This document shows positions 1 through 7,511 of a DNA stretch of 10,754 bases, piece by piece. This DNA is from Sutterella sp. UBA1442. GTDB lineage: Bacteria; Pseudomonadota; Gammaproteobacteria; Burkholderiales; Burkholderiaceae_F. A model generated the notes under the pieces. It was not told where the DNA came from. It made no database searches and worked only from the letters and a program-made list of their open reading frames with translations. Positions within the stretch are counted from its first letter, which is position 1. Each line of letters begins with the position of its first letter. A program made the position numbers and the translations under genes. The stretch lies in NCBI GenBank assembly GCA_002329575.1, contig DCTK01000066.1, positions 14,172-24,925 on the forward strand. The letters run 5' to 3'.

Positions 1-1335
1 GTAACTGGGCTCAATGAAGCCAAGATCGTTTATACGATTGACCCAGGTCGCCGTGCTTATGTGCGCCGTGTGAACATTTCCGGCAACAGCAAGACGCAAG
101 ACGAAGTGATTCGTCGTGAAGTGCGTCAATATGAAGCCTCTTGGTTTGACAGTGATTCCGTGAAGCTCTCGCGTGACCGTATTGACCGTTTGGGTTTCTT
201 TGATTCCGTGACGGTTGAGCCCAAGCCAGTGCCCGGTACGCGCGACCAGGTGGACTTGGAAGTTGTGGTGAAAGAGCGCCCCACGGGTAGCGTGAGCTTG
301 GGGGCAGGTTACTCCACGAGTGACGGTGTGATTTTGTCGGGGGGCTTCTCGCAAAATAACATTTTCGGTACTGGTAAGGCCTTCAGTGCTGAAGTCAATA
401 CGTCAGACAGCTCTCGTACATATGCAGTGTCGTTGACAGAACCGTACATTACGCCGGAAGGCATTTCCCGCTCCATCAGCGTCTACGACAGACGCGTGGA
501 CATGGATGAATTGGAAATTACCGATGATGTCGAATACGAAACGCTCGGTGCTTCTGTTAACTGGGGTATTCCGTTTACCGAATTCGACCGTGTGTTCCTC
601 GGTTTGAAGTGGGAAAGTACATCTGTTGATGCAGGTACCGGAGCACCTAGACGCTATAAACAATATGTAGACGATTTTGGAGAGGATCCTCATGCAGTGG
701 CCGCGACGATCGGTTGGTCACGCGACAGTCGTGATAATGCCTTGGCGCCGACCCGCGGTACTTACCAACGCTTCTCCGGTGAAGTAACGTTCCCGGTGTT
801 GGATCTTCGCTACTATCGTGCCAGCTATCAATTGCAACACTACTGGCCCATGACCAAGGACTTAACGCTTGCCTTTAATGGCGAGGTAGGTTACGGCGAC
901 AGCTGGGGTGGTAAAGCCTATCCGTTCTTTAAGAACTTCTACGCCGGCGGTATCGGTAGTGTGCGTGGCTTCGAAAATTCGAGTTTAGGTCCGAAGGACT
1001 ATGGTACTACGGGAGATGATGATTCGAATGCCGGTGGTCAAGCGTCGTTAAACTTCTCAGTTGAACTATTAATGCCGTTGCCGGGCGCCGACCGCACCTT
1101 GCGCTGGTTCACTTTCTTGGACGGCGGTTGGGTCTGGGGTGACTCTTATAACGAGGCCGGTCGTGTTGAAGACAGCATGAAGATTGATTTTGGTGATCTG
1201 CGCTACTCCGTCGGTATTGGTGTAGCCTGGATTTCGCCCTTGGGCCCGTTGAAGTTCAGCATTGCGGCTCCGCTCAACGATAAGGAAGGCGACGAAGTCG
1301 AACGCTTCCAATTCCAAATCGGTACAGGCTTCTAA
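1..1335 (+). CDS. bamA: BamA, outer-membrane protein assembly factor (5' partial)
   Basis: BamA is the Omp85-family core of the BAM complex, which folds and inserts beta-barrel proteins into the outer membrane. The open frame runs in from the window edge, so the signal peptide and the first POTRA domains are missing and 444 C-terminal residues are visible. Residues about 19-95 form the last POTRA domain (from YVRRVNISGN to VVVKERP). The rest is the 16-stranded barrel, starting at GSVSLGAGYST. The diagnostic loop-6 VRGF motif is at visible residues 321-324 (bases 961-972). The chain ends in an aromatic terminal residue (QIGTGF), as expected of the outer-membrane beta-signal. An internal GTG at 61 could be mistaken for a start, but the POTRA sequence continues upstream of it. 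It is followed by the periplasmic chaperone gene ompH, the usual proteobacterial neighbour. Identification is secure. Confidence 0.97.
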   Translation, partial: VTGLNEAKIVYTIDPGRRAYVRRVNISGNSKTQDEVIRREVRQYEASWFDSDSVKLSRDRIDRLGFFDSVTVEPKPVPGTRDQVDLEVVVKERPTGSVSLGAGYSTSDGVILSGGFSQNNIFGTGKAFSAEVNTSDSSRTYAVSLTEPYITPEGISRSISVYDRRVDMDELEITDDVEYETLGASVNWGIPFTEFDRVFLGLKWESTSVDAGTGAPRRYKQYVDDFGEDPHAVAATIGWSRDSRDNALAPTRGTYQRFSGEVTFPVLDLRYYRASYQLQHYWPMTKDLTLAFNGEVGYGDSWGGKAYPFFKNFYAGGIGSVRGFENSSLGPKDYGTTGDDDSNAGGQASLNFSVELLMPLPGADRTLRWFTFLDGGWVWGDSYNEAGRVEDSMKIDFGDLRYSVGIGVAWISPLGPLKFSIAAPLNDKEGDEVERFQFQIGTGF

Positions 1336-1369
1336 GTCTGACACCGAGTGGGCGTCAAGCCGAACATGA

Positions 1370-1410
1370 ACAAAGGGAAAGGGGTTGAAGATTCGCCCGC
1401 TTTCCCTTGT
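1370..1410 (+). promoter_or_regulatory. Inverted repeat in the bamA-ompH gap
   Basis: A perfect 9-bp stem, AAGGGAAAG at 1373-1381 with CTTTCCCTT at 1400-1408, lies in the 98-nt gap between bamA and ompH. Three more pairs (ACA/TGT) are possible after a one-base bulge, and GGG/CCC can pair inside the 18-nt loop. No T-run follows, so it does not look like a normal intrinsic terminator. It ends about 8 nt before the ompH Shine-Dalgarno (GGAG, 1419-1422). It could be a processing or stability hairpin, an attenuator, or a leader structure affecting ompH translation. The function is inferred only from position. Confidence 0.45.
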
Positions 1411-1433
1411 GCGTACATGGAGAATAGTACGAG

Positions 1434-1928
1434 ATGAATAAAAAATGGATTTTTACCTCCCTTTGCGTGTTGGGGATGGCCGCTCAAACAGCCATCGCCG
1501 ACACGAAAATCGGTGTTGTGAATCCTGATCGGATTTTGCGTGAAAGCGCGGCTGCGATTGAAGCACAAAAGAAACTTGAAAAGGAATTTTCCTCGCGCGA
1601 AAAATCGCTCTCGATTTCCGCCAAAACGCTTAAGGCCGATGTGGAAAAATTCCAAAAGCGTGCTTCTAAGATGAACAAAACGGAGCGCATTGCCGCCGAA
1701 CGAAAGCTCGCCGACAGTGAACGCCAGCTCAAGCGCCGTGAGCGTGAGTTGCGCGAAGACTTGAATCGTCGTCGCAACGAAGAGCTGCAAAATATCTTGA
1801 TGCGCAGCAACGATGTTATTCGTGCAATCGCTGAAGAAGAAAAATATGACCTCATTTTGCAAGAAGCCGTGTATGTGGGTCCCAATGCCGACATTACCGA
1901 TAAGGTCATTAAACGTTTAGGGAAGTAA
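1434..1928 (+). CDS. skp: OmpH/Skp periplasmic chaperone
   Basis: Skp (OmpH) is a periplasmic holdase that binds unfolded outer-membrane proteins after Sec export and carries them to BAM. The 164-aa product has a clear Sec signal peptide: KK at residues 3-4, a hydrophobic core at about 5-19, and an AIA site with likely cleavage after residue 22. The mature start (TKIGVVNPDRIL) is typical of the family. From about residue 40 to 130 the protein is highly charged and helical, rich in K, E and R. This matches the coiled-coil tentacles of the Skp trimer. Length fits the family (about 160 aa). GGAG at 1419-1422 lies 11 nt before the ATG, a rather long spacing. Its place directly after bamA and 3 nt before lpxD supports the call. 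Confidence 0.95.
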   Translation: MNKKWIFTSLCVLGMAAQTAIADTKIGVVNPDRILRESAAAIEAQKKLEKEFSSREKSLSISAKTLKADVEKFQKRASKMNKTERIAAERKLADSERQLKRRERELREDLNRRRNEELQNILMRSNDVIRAIAEEEKYDLILQEAVYVGPNADITDKVIKRLGK

Positions 1929-1931
1929 TCG

Positions 1932-3032
1932 ATGCAAGTTCGTCAAGCCTATCCCATTGAAATGCTCGTGGCGGCCGTCACGCGCCAAAGTCATGGCCGT
2001 TTGGCCCAAGAATTGGTTGGTCCCTATCAAGATGTGGCGGTGCGATCCGTGGGATCACTTTCGCACGCTAAACCCGACGAAGTCGCCTTTTTAGCCAATT
2101 CCAAATACATTGATGAAGTTAAAACGTGTCAGGCCGGTGTCGTTGTTCTTCGAGCCGCGGATAAGGAAAAGCTTTTCGGGGCCGATAATCCCCGTGCAAT
2201 GATCATTACGCCGGATCCCTATGCCTGGTTTGCGTTTGCGCTTCAAGTCGTACAAGCGATGTTGGAGACGTTTGAAAGTGGCATTCATCCTCAAGCGCAT
2301 GTGGCCATGACTGCTAAAGTCGATCCCACTGCGCGCGTTGATGCAGGAGCCGTGGTGGAAGATCACGCCGTCGTGGGCGCTCATGCTTGGATTGGTGCCG
2401 GGAGCGTCGTTGGTGCTCGAACCGTCATTGGAGAGTCGACTCGATTGCATCCCAATGTGACGATTGCGCATGACTGTAAAGTCGGGGCTCGTTGCATTTT
2501 CCAACCCGGATGCGTGATCGGTGGTGACGGGTTCGGTTTTGCGCCGTTTGAAGGCACTTGGGTGAAGATTCCGCAAATCGGTGGTGTGACGATTGAAGAT
2601 GATGTAGAAATCGGTGCCAACACTTGCGTGGATCGCGGTGCACTGGAAGATACCGTGATCGGAGCGGGCTCCAAGATTGATAACCTGATTCAAATTGCGC
2701 ATAACTGCAAACTCGGTCGTCACTGCGTGATGGCAGGTGCTGCCAGTATCGCCGGCTCAACGACTTTGGGTGATCATGTGATTGTCGGCGGTGCTGCGAA
2801 TATTAACGGTCACATTAAGATCCCGAGTGATACAACGATTGGTCCGGCCACCACTGTGACCGCTTGGCCTAAAGACGATACGAAACTCATGATGGGCTTT
2901 TTCCCTGCAATGCCCAATCGTGACTATGAGCGTGCAGCGGTGCTCGTTCGCCGTTTGCCTGAGATAAGAAAACAAATTAAGGCACTGGAAAGTGCCGTTG
3001 AACAACTCAAAACCAAAGAAGAAGGTCAATAA
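1932..3032 (+). CDS. lpxD: LpxD, UDP-3-O-(3-hydroxyacyl)glucosamine N-acyltransferase
   Basis: LpxD transfers a 3-hydroxyacyl chain from acyl carrier protein to the 2-amino group of UDP-3-O-acyl-glucosamine, the third step of lipid A synthesis, in the cytoplasm. The 366-aa chain has the expected layout. An N-terminal uridine-binding domain (about 1-110) contains FLANSKY at residues 53-59, matching the F, N and Y that contact uracil in E. coli LpxD. A left-handed beta-helix of hexapeptide repeats follows (about 120-310), then a C-terminal helix ending in charged residues. The catalytic histidine is H257 in IAHN, and the second conserved histidine H294 lies in INGH; the 37-residue spacing equals that of E. 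coli H239/H276. GGAAG at 1921-1925, inside the end of ompH, serves as Shine-Dalgarno. The stop codon overlaps the fabZ start (TAATG), suggesting translational coupling. Confidence 0.97.
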   Translation: MQVRQAYPIEMLVAAVTRQSHGRLAQELVGPYQDVAVRSVGSLSHAKPDEVAFLANSKYIDEVKTCQAGVVVLRAADKEKLFGADNPRAMIITPDPYAWFAFALQVVQAMLETFESGIHPQAHVAMTAKVDPTARVDAGAVVEDHAVVGAHAWIGAGSVVGARTVIGESTRLHPNVTIAHDCKVGARCIFQPGCVIGGDGFGFAPFEGTWVKIPQIGGVTIEDDVEIGANTCVDRGALEDTVIGAGSKIDNLIQIAHNCKLGRHCVMAGAASIAGSTTLGDHVIVGGAANINGHIKIPSDTTIGPATTVTAWPKDDTKLMMGFFPAMPNRDYERAAVLVRRLPEIRKQIKALESAVEQLKTKEEGQ

Positions 3033-3481
3033 TGAAGTACAACATTCATGACATTATGAAGTTTTTATCCCATCGCTATCCGTTCTTGTTGATCGATCGC
3101 GTGGAAAGCATGTCCGAAGACAAAACGACTGCGGTGGTGATTAAAAATGTGACGGCCAATGAACCCCAATTTACCGGTCACTTTCCGGGCTGCCCTGTGA
3201 TGCCCGGCGTTTTGATCATCGAAGCCATGGCTCAAGCTTGCGCCATTTTGGCATTGGATCGTTTAAGCGAAGAAGAACGCAACGACGGTTCGCTCTTTTA
3301 CTTCGCTGCAATCGACAATGCTCGCTTTAAGCGAGTCGTGGAACCGGGCGATCAATTGCGCATTGCCTGCAAGTACATTCGCGACCGTGCCGGTATCGGC
3401 AAGTTCGAAGCCGAAGCGACCGTTGACGGTCAATTGGCTTGTCGCGCTGAAATGATGTGCGCTCGTCGTAAGCCCAATTAA
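3032..3481 (+). CDS. fabZ: FabZ, 3-hydroxyacyl-ACP dehydratase
   Basis: FabZ dehydrates 3-hydroxyacyl-ACP to trans-2-enoyl-ACP in fatty-acid elongation. It competes with LpxA and LpxD for the 3-hydroxyacyl-ACP pool, which explains why it sits between their genes. The 149-aa protein is a single hot-dog fold of normal family length. It has the N-terminal [13 protein letters not shown] motif (about 12-24) and the active-site segment [20 protein letters not shown], giving catalytic H50 and E64. The start shares one base with the lpxD stop (TAATG at 3030-3034), so ribosomes probably reinitiate. After its stop there is a 91-nt gap with an inverted repeat before lpxA, the second break in an otherwise tightly packed operon. 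Identification is secure. Confidence 0.97.
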   Translation: MKYNIHDIMKFLSHRYPFLLIDRVESMSEDKTTAVVIKNVTANEPQFTGHFPGCPVMPGVLIIEAMAQACAILALDRLSEEERNDGSLFYFAAIDNARFKRVVEPGDQLRIACKYIRDRAGIGKFEAEATVDGQLACRAEMMCARRKPN

Positions 3482-3500
3482 GCTTAGCCACGACGATCGG

Positions 3501-3539
3501 GTAGCGTTTGGGCCGGACCCGTAGGAGCCTGAACGCTAC
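3501..3539 (+). promoter_or_regulatory. Inverted repeat in the fabZ-lpxA gap
   Basis: A perfect 8-bp stem, GTAGCGTT at 3501-3508 with AACGCTAC at 3532-3539, encloses a 23-nt loop. The loop contains a smaller GGG/CCC hairpin (3510-3512 with 3518-3520). A nested CTAC-G-GTAG palindrome (3536-3544) could form a competing structure. No T-run follows, so a simple terminator is unlikely. It ends about 20 nt before the lpxA Shine-Dalgarno (AAAGG, 3559-3563). Possible roles are a leader structure, an RNA-processing site or a repressor site; none can be chosen from sequence alone. Confidence 0.45.
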
Positions 3540-3572
3540 GGTAGTACATAAACACTGTAAAGGTCATCCGAC

Positions 3573-4376
3573 ATGGCAAAAATTCATCATTTCTCACTCG
3601 TTGACCCGTCTGCTCAATTAGCCGATGACGTTGAGGTAGGCCCGTTTTGTGTCATCGGCCCGAACGTGACGCTCGGAGCCGGTTGCAAACTGCTCTCGCA
3701 CGTCAATATCAACGGTCATACGACAATCGGGGAGCGAAATATTTTTTATCCGAACTCAAGTATCGGATGTGACCCACAAGATAAAAAATATAAAGGTGAG
3801 CCCACGCGTTTGGTGATCGGTGACGATAACGTCATTCGTGAACACGTCACGATTGCGACCGGTACCATTCAAGACCACGGCATTACGGTGGTCGGTAACC
3901 GTAATCTTTTCATGGCCAATGTGCATATCGCCCACGACTGTATCATCGGTGACGATACGATTTTGGCCAATAATGTCGGTTTGGCCGGGCACTCTACAGT
4001 GGCCAATCGTGCCATTATCGGCGGTCAAGCCGGTGTGCACCAATTCTGCCGAATCGGTGAAGGCGCCATGGTGGGCGGTGGATCCATTCTCTTGATGGAC
4101 GTCCCGCCCTTTGTGATCTGTAACGGCAACCCCGCTGAACCCCACGGTTTAAATATCGTCGGTCTTCGTCGCGCCGGTTATGACTTAAAGGCTTTAAATG
4201 CCTTTAAGGCCGCCTACAAGATGATCTATCGTGACGGTTTGCGTATTGCCGAAGCCATTGTTGCGTTGGATACGTTGATTGCCAACAATCCGAAAGTGGC
4301 TCGTGAATTGCAATTGATGCGCGACTTTATCGCTACGAGCGAGCGCGGCATCATTCGTCCCAAGAGTGGTGAATAA
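3573..4376 (+). CDS. lpxA: LpxA, UDP-N-acetylglucosamine acyltransferase
   Basis: LpxA performs the first step of lipid A synthesis, moving a 3-hydroxyacyl chain from ACP to the 3-OH of UDP-GlcNAc in the cytoplasm. The 267-aa protein has hexapeptide repeats making a left-handed beta-helix (about 10-190), then a helical C-terminal domain beginning near GLNIVGLRR. The catalytic histidine is H121 in HIAHDC. H140 (LAGH) and H156 (VHQF) match other conserved E. coli active-site histidines. The residue aligned with E. coli acyl-chain ruler G173 is also glycine (G169), which in E. coli permits a long (C14) chain, whereas P. aeruginosa has Met and uses C10. The chain-length inference is tentative. 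AAAGG at 3559-3563 precedes the ATG by 9 nt. Its stop overlaps lpxB by one base (TAATG). Confidence 0.97.
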   Translation: MAKIHHFSLVDPSAQLADDVEVGPFCVIGPNVTLGAGCKLLSHVNINGHTTIGERNIFYPNSSIGCDPQDKKYKGEPTRLVIGDDNVIREHVTIATGTIQDHGITVVGNRNLFMANVHIAHDCIIGDDTILANNVGLAGHSTVANRAIIGGQAGVHQFCRIGEGAMVGGGSILLMDVPPFVICNGNPAEPHGLNIVGLRRAGYDLKALNAFKAAYKMIYRDGLRIAEAIVALDTLIANNPKVARELQLMRDFIATSERGIIRPKSGE

Positions 4377-5536
4377 TGAGTAAAGGCATTGCCTGGTTAG
4401 CAGGGGAAACGTCGGGCGACTTTATCGCCTCGCTCGTCTTACCCCACGTTCGCGACCGATACCCCGATGAGCTCATGGTGGGTATCGGAGGACGCCGTAT
4501 GGTCGATGCCGGCCTTGTGGCCTGGCACGACTCCTCGGTCTTGTCCGTTCGCGGTTATGTGGAAGTATTAAAGAAACTTCCCTCGCTACTGAAACTTCGC
4601 AGTGAAATGAAGCGTCGGGTGCAAGAGATGCAACCGCGCGCTTTTATCGGGGTGGATGCGCCGGACTTCAATCTCGCCATTGAAGAATATCTGCGAGGTC
4701 AAGGCATCAAGACGATTCATCTGGTCTGCCCTTCGATTTGGGCTTGGCGGCCTGAGCGCATCCATCAAATCAAGCGTGCGGTCGATCACATGTTGCTCAT
4801 CTTTCCTTTCGAGAAGAAGTTAATGGATGAAGCGGGCATTGAGTCGACCTATATCGGTCATCCGCTGGCTCGAGAAATTCCGATGTCGCCCGATAAAGCT
4901 CAAGCTCGAGAAAAGCTTGCGCAAGACGAGAATATGACTGCCTTCATCAATGCCGAAGGTCCGTTATTTGCTGTGTTACCCGGTTCTCGAGAAGCAGAAA
5001 TTACGTGGTGCGCGCCACTATTTTTTGCTGCCTGTGAGCGTATTCTTGATTTTGATCGACGTGCTCGCTTTTTGATTGCTGCGGCCGATGAAACTCGTCG
5101 CGCGCAAATTGACACGATTCTCAAGAAATTCCCGCGTGCTCGAGAAGCCTCTCGAGTGCTTTTGCGAGATAGCTACGGCTCGATGCAGGCCTCTGATGCC
5201 GTACTTGTGGCCTCGGGCACTGCAACACTTGAGGCAGCGCTTTTTAAGCGACCGATGGTTGTGGGCTACGCCATGCCCGGGGTTACCGGCGTTTTGATGC
5301 AGAAAAAGGGGATTATTGATTTTGTGAGTTTGCCCAATATTTTGGCCGGTGAGCGTTTGGTGCCTGAGCTTTTGCAGTACTACTGTAAGCCTGAGGCCCT
5401 GGCTTTTGCCCTTTGGCAGGCTTATGAAAAGCGTAACGATCAAAAGTTATTGGATCGGTTTACCGCCATTCATGAGTCGCTACTTCGTGATACGCCGACG
5501 TTGGCCGCTGAAGCGATCGGCTCGGTGTGCGGTTAA
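4376..5536 (+). CDS. lpxB: LpxB, lipid A disaccharide synthase
   Basis: LpxB is a GT19 glycosyltransferase that condenses UDP-2,3-diacylglucosamine with lipid X to give the beta-1,6-linked disaccharide of lipid A, at the inner face of the cytoplasmic membrane. The 386-aa protein shows the family landmarks in order. These are AGETSGD at residues 9-15, IGVDAPDFNL (91-100, with the conserved aspartates D94 and D97), CPSIWAWRPERI (118-129), IGHPL (160-164), LPGSREAEI (201-209, with R205 matching an arginine essential in E. coli), SGTATLEAALF, and VSLPNILAGE near the C-terminus. Length is normal for the family. The ATG overlaps the lpxA stop by one base, indicating coupled translation. rnhB starts shortly after, as in many proteobacteria. 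Confidence 0.97.
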   Translation: MSKGIAWLAGETSGDFIASLVLPHVRDRYPDELMVGIGGRRMVDAGLVAWHDSSVLSVRGYVEVLKKLPSLLKLRSEMKRRVQEMQPRAFIGVDAPDFNLAIEEYLRGQGIKTIHLVCPSIWAWRPERIHQIKRAVDHMLLIFPFEKKLMDEAGIESTYIGHPLAREIPMSPDKAQAREKLAQDENMTAFINAEGPLFAVLPGSREAEITWCAPLFFAACERILDFDRRARFLIAAADETRRAQIDTILKKFPRAREASRVLLRDSYGSMQASDAVLVASGTATLEAALFKRPMVVGYAMPGVTGVLMQKKGIIDFVSLPNILAGERLVPELLQYYCKPEALAFALWQAYEKRNDQKLLDRFTAIHESLLRDTPTLAAEAIGSVCG

Positions 5537-5565
5537 GCGCAACAGGGGAAAAGAGTTCACAACCT

Positions 5566-6174
5566 ATGGCCGTTGACTCCTTTGATCTTTTCAATGCAAG
5601 TGACTATGACATTGTGGCCGGCGTGGATGAAGCCGGCCGCGGTGCATTAGCCGGTCCCGTGGTGGCTGCGGCCGTCATTTTGGATCCCTTCCGTCCTATC
5701 CAAGGCTTAGCCGATAGTAAGCAGCTGTCGGAGGCCAAGCGTGAAGCCTTGGCGCCGATCATTCGTGAGCGAGCCCTGGCATGGGCAGTCGGTAGTGCCG
5801 ATGTGCACGAAATTGCCAAACTCAATATTTTGCAGGCTACGCTTTTGGCTATGTGGCGCGCGGTCGATGCGCTCAAAAAGACGCCTGATTTTGTTCGGGT
5901 TGACGGCAATCAGCTCCCCAAGTGGCCCTATCTTTGCGAAGCGGTGATTAAAGGCGACAGTAAAGTTGACTGTATTTCAGCGGCCTCCATCATTGCAAAG
6001 ACCACTCGAGATGCCATTATGCGCGACTATGCGCTCCGCTATCCTGAGTATGGATTCGAGCATCATATGGGCTATGGAACCGCTGAACATTTAAAGGCCA
6101 TTGAAACTTGTGGCGTACTGCCCATTCACCGAACCACTTTCAAGCCCTTCCGAGTCGAGGCCGATGATGAGTGA
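5566..6174 (+). CDS. rnhB: Ribonuclease HII
   Basis: RNase HII cuts RNA in RNA-DNA hybrids, including single ribonucleotides misincorporated in DNA. The chosen product is 202 aa, close to E. coli RnhB (198 aa). The active-site carboxylates are all present: D21 and E22 in GVDEAGRG, D113 in VDGNQLP, and D131 in KGDSKVD. The SAASIIAKTTRD block and the HMGYGT segment follow, as in the family. The frame is open further upstream to a GTG at 5527 inside lpxB, which would add 13 residues. I prefer ATG 5566 because the upstream residues do not resemble the family and an AAGAG-like ribosome site sits at 5551-5555. It follows lpxB by about 30 nt and overlaps the next gene, consistent with cotranscription. 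Confidence 0.95.
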   Translation: MAVDSFDLFNASDYDIVAGVDEAGRGALAGPVVAAAVILDPFRPIQGLADSKQLSEAKREALAPIIRERALAWAVGSADVHEIAKLNILQATLLAMWRAVDALKKTPDFVRVDGNQLPKWPYLCEAVIKGDSKVDCISAASIIAKTTRDAIMRDYALRYPEYGFEHHMGYGTAEHLKAIETCGVLPIHRTTFKPFRVEADDE

Positions 6175-6967
6175 GACGATTCAAAGTGAAGCCAATGCAC
6201 GCTTTAAGCGTTGGAAGAAGTTAGTTGATAACGCCCGCCACATCAAAAAAGAAGGCGTGACGTTAGCCGAAGGTGCGCACTTGGCGCAAACGATTTTAGA
6301 GCGCGGAATTGTGCCCGAAGCCATGATCGTGCGCGCGGCTGGATTGAATGCCGAAGCGTCCGAGCTCTTTGACAAGTTTTCTGCCAAGCGTGTGCCGTAC
6401 TTTGTTTTGGATTCGCGTCTTTACGATGTGTTAAGTCCGGTCGAGCACGGTTGTGGCCTAATGCTTGAAGTCAAAGTGCCTTCTGCGACCTTACCTCAAG
6501 CGTTGCCCGTTGACGTGTTGTATTTAGACGGTGTGCAAGATCCTGGCAACATCGGCACGATGATCCGAACGGCCGTTGCGGCAGGTGTCAAGCATATTGC
6601 GGGATCGGCCGCATGTGCGAACTTCTGGTCTCCGAAAGCGTTACGAGCCGGTATGGGGGCGCACTTTGCCGCAACGCTTTACGAAAACGTGCCTGCGAAT
6701 TTACTTAGCGAAGCCTTTGCCGCCAAACGGTTCGCTGCGGATGCCCGAGGCGGTCAGGACCTCTACCGAGATACTCAATGGCATATTACGCCTTGCGTTT
6801 GGATGATGGGCAGTGAAGGGCAGGGGTTGGGGGAAGTAGCCTTATCCGTTGCCGATGCACGTTACTACATCCCGATTACCGAGGGGTGTGAGTCGTTAAA
6901 TGTAGGCGCAGCCGCCGCAGTCTGCTTGTTTGAACAGCGAAGACGTCGTCTAACGGCGACTTGTTGA
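6167..6967 (+). CDS. SpoU/TrmH-family RNA 2'-O-methyltransferase
   Basis: This is a SPOUT-class enzyme that probably transfers methyl from S-adenosylmethionine to a ribose 2'-OH in tRNA or rRNA. The 266-aa product has an N-terminal RNA-binding domain (about 10-100, with KKLVDNARHIKKEG and LAEGAHL) and a C-terminal knotted domain. Motif 1 is LDGVQDPGNIGTMIRTA (120-136, with N128 and R134). Motif 2 is MGSEGQGL (214-221, with E217). Motif 3 is IPITEGCESLNVGAAAA (235-251). ATG codons at 6164 and 6167 are both possible starts. I chose 6167 because GAGG at 6157-6160 is then 6 nt away. Either start overlaps the rnhB stop, supporting cotranscription. The exact substrate, whether RlmB-, TsnR- or TrmH-like, cannot be set from sequence alone, so no symbol is given. 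Confidence 0.9.
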   Translation: MSETIQSEANARFKRWKKLVDNARHIKKEGVTLAEGAHLAQTILERGIVPEAMIVRAAGLNAEASELFDKFSAKRVPYFVLDSRLYDVLSPVEHGCGLMLEVKVPSATLPQALPVDVLYLDGVQDPGNIGTMIRTAVAAGVKHIAGSAACANFWSPKALRAGMGAHFAATLYENVPANLLSEAFAAKRFAADARGGQDLYRDTQWHITPCVWMMGSEGQGLGEVALSVADARYYIPITEGCESLNVGAAAAVCLFEQRRRRLTATC

Positions 6968-6983
6968 TTTGGAGCTTACCAAG

Positions 6984-7436
6984 ATGCAATTTTTCGAAGT
7001 TGCTCAGGCAGACAAAACCCAATACATGGACTTACTGTTGCTTGCCGATGAGCAACTCGATATGATTGAGCGCTATTTGCAAAAAGGCAGAATGTATGCA
7101 CTCGAAGTTGAAGGGGTCGTCGTCAGTACTTGTGTAGTATTGTCAGTTGATGATGACATTTTTGAAATCAAAAATATGGCTACTCGTCCGTCTTATCAGC
7201 GGCAAGGTTACGGTAGGCGATTGATTGAGTACATCATCGGCCAATATCAAGACTGTGCAAAATGCTTTTTAGTCGGCACGGGTGATACGCCTTCAACATT
7301 GAATTTCTACAAGGCTTGCGGATTTGAGTATTCGCACGTGGTGAAAGACTTTTTTCTCGATCATTACGATCATCCGATCATAGAAGAAGGGCATCGACTT
7401 GTGGATATGATCTATTTGAAGCGATGCCTCTTTTAG
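6984..7436 (+). CDS. GNAT-family N-acetyltransferase, YvbK-like
   Basis: This 150-aa protein is a single GNAT domain that should transfer acetyl from acetyl-CoA to an amine of unknown identity. The acetyl-CoA pyrophosphate-binding motif is plain at about residues 67-83 (ATRPSYQRQGYGRRLIE), preceded by the beta-strand IFEIKNM. The later segment VGTGDTPSTLNFYKACGF, followed by KDFFLDHYDHPIIEEG and DMIYL, strongly resembles my memory of Bacillus YvbK-type acetyltransferases. That group is mostly found in Firmicutes, so lateral transfer is possible but untested. The open frame reaches a TTG at 6969. I chose ATG 6984 because GGAG at 6971-6974 is 9 nt upstream. It starts only 16 nt after the methyltransferase stop and could be cotranscribed, but it has no obvious link to lipid A. 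Confidence 0.85.
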   Translation: MQFFEVAQADKTQYMDLLLLADEQLDMIERYLQKGRMYALEVEGVVVSTCVVLSVDDDIFEIKNMATRPSYQRQGYGRRLIEYIIGQYQDCAKCFLVGTGDTPSTLNFYKACGFEYSHVVKDFFLDHYDHPIIEEGHRLVDMIYLKRCLF

Positions 7437-7447
7437 CATCGGCGGCG

Positions 7448-7497
7448 TTGGAGTACTGGCTTCAAACCCGTTAAAATCATTCTTTGGGTTTTTCTTT
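7448..7497 (+). promoter_or_regulatory. Possible promoter or weak terminator before the DUF1178 gene
   Basis: This 75-nt gap holds two competing signals. A possible -10 box TAAAAT (7472-7477) lies 18 nt after a weak -35 candidate TTGGAG (7448-7453). Overlapping it, AAACCC (7464-7469) can pair with GGGTTT (7486-7491), followed by TTTCTTT-like sequence, which resembles a weak intrinsic terminator. If both are real, the upstream operon ends here and the DUF1178 group starts its own transcript. Both signals are below what I would trust alone. Confidence 0.28.
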
Positions 7498-7511
7498 AAG
7501 AAGGCTTTACT

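Noticed and set aside
1332..1862. A 176-codon open frame on the minus strand across the end of bamA and ompH
   Set aside because: It lies antisense to a gene with a clear signal peptide and family match. Its product is low-complexity (runs of F) and resembles no known protein.
2091..2723. A 210-codon minus-strand open frame inside lpxD
   Set aside because: It is fully antisense to an intact lpxD with conserved catalytic residues; the translation has no recognisable domain.
5527..5565. GTG start for rnhB inside the lpxB coding end
   Set aside because: The extra 13 residues do not resemble RNase HII, and ATG 5566 gives the usual family length with a nearby purine-rich ribosome site.
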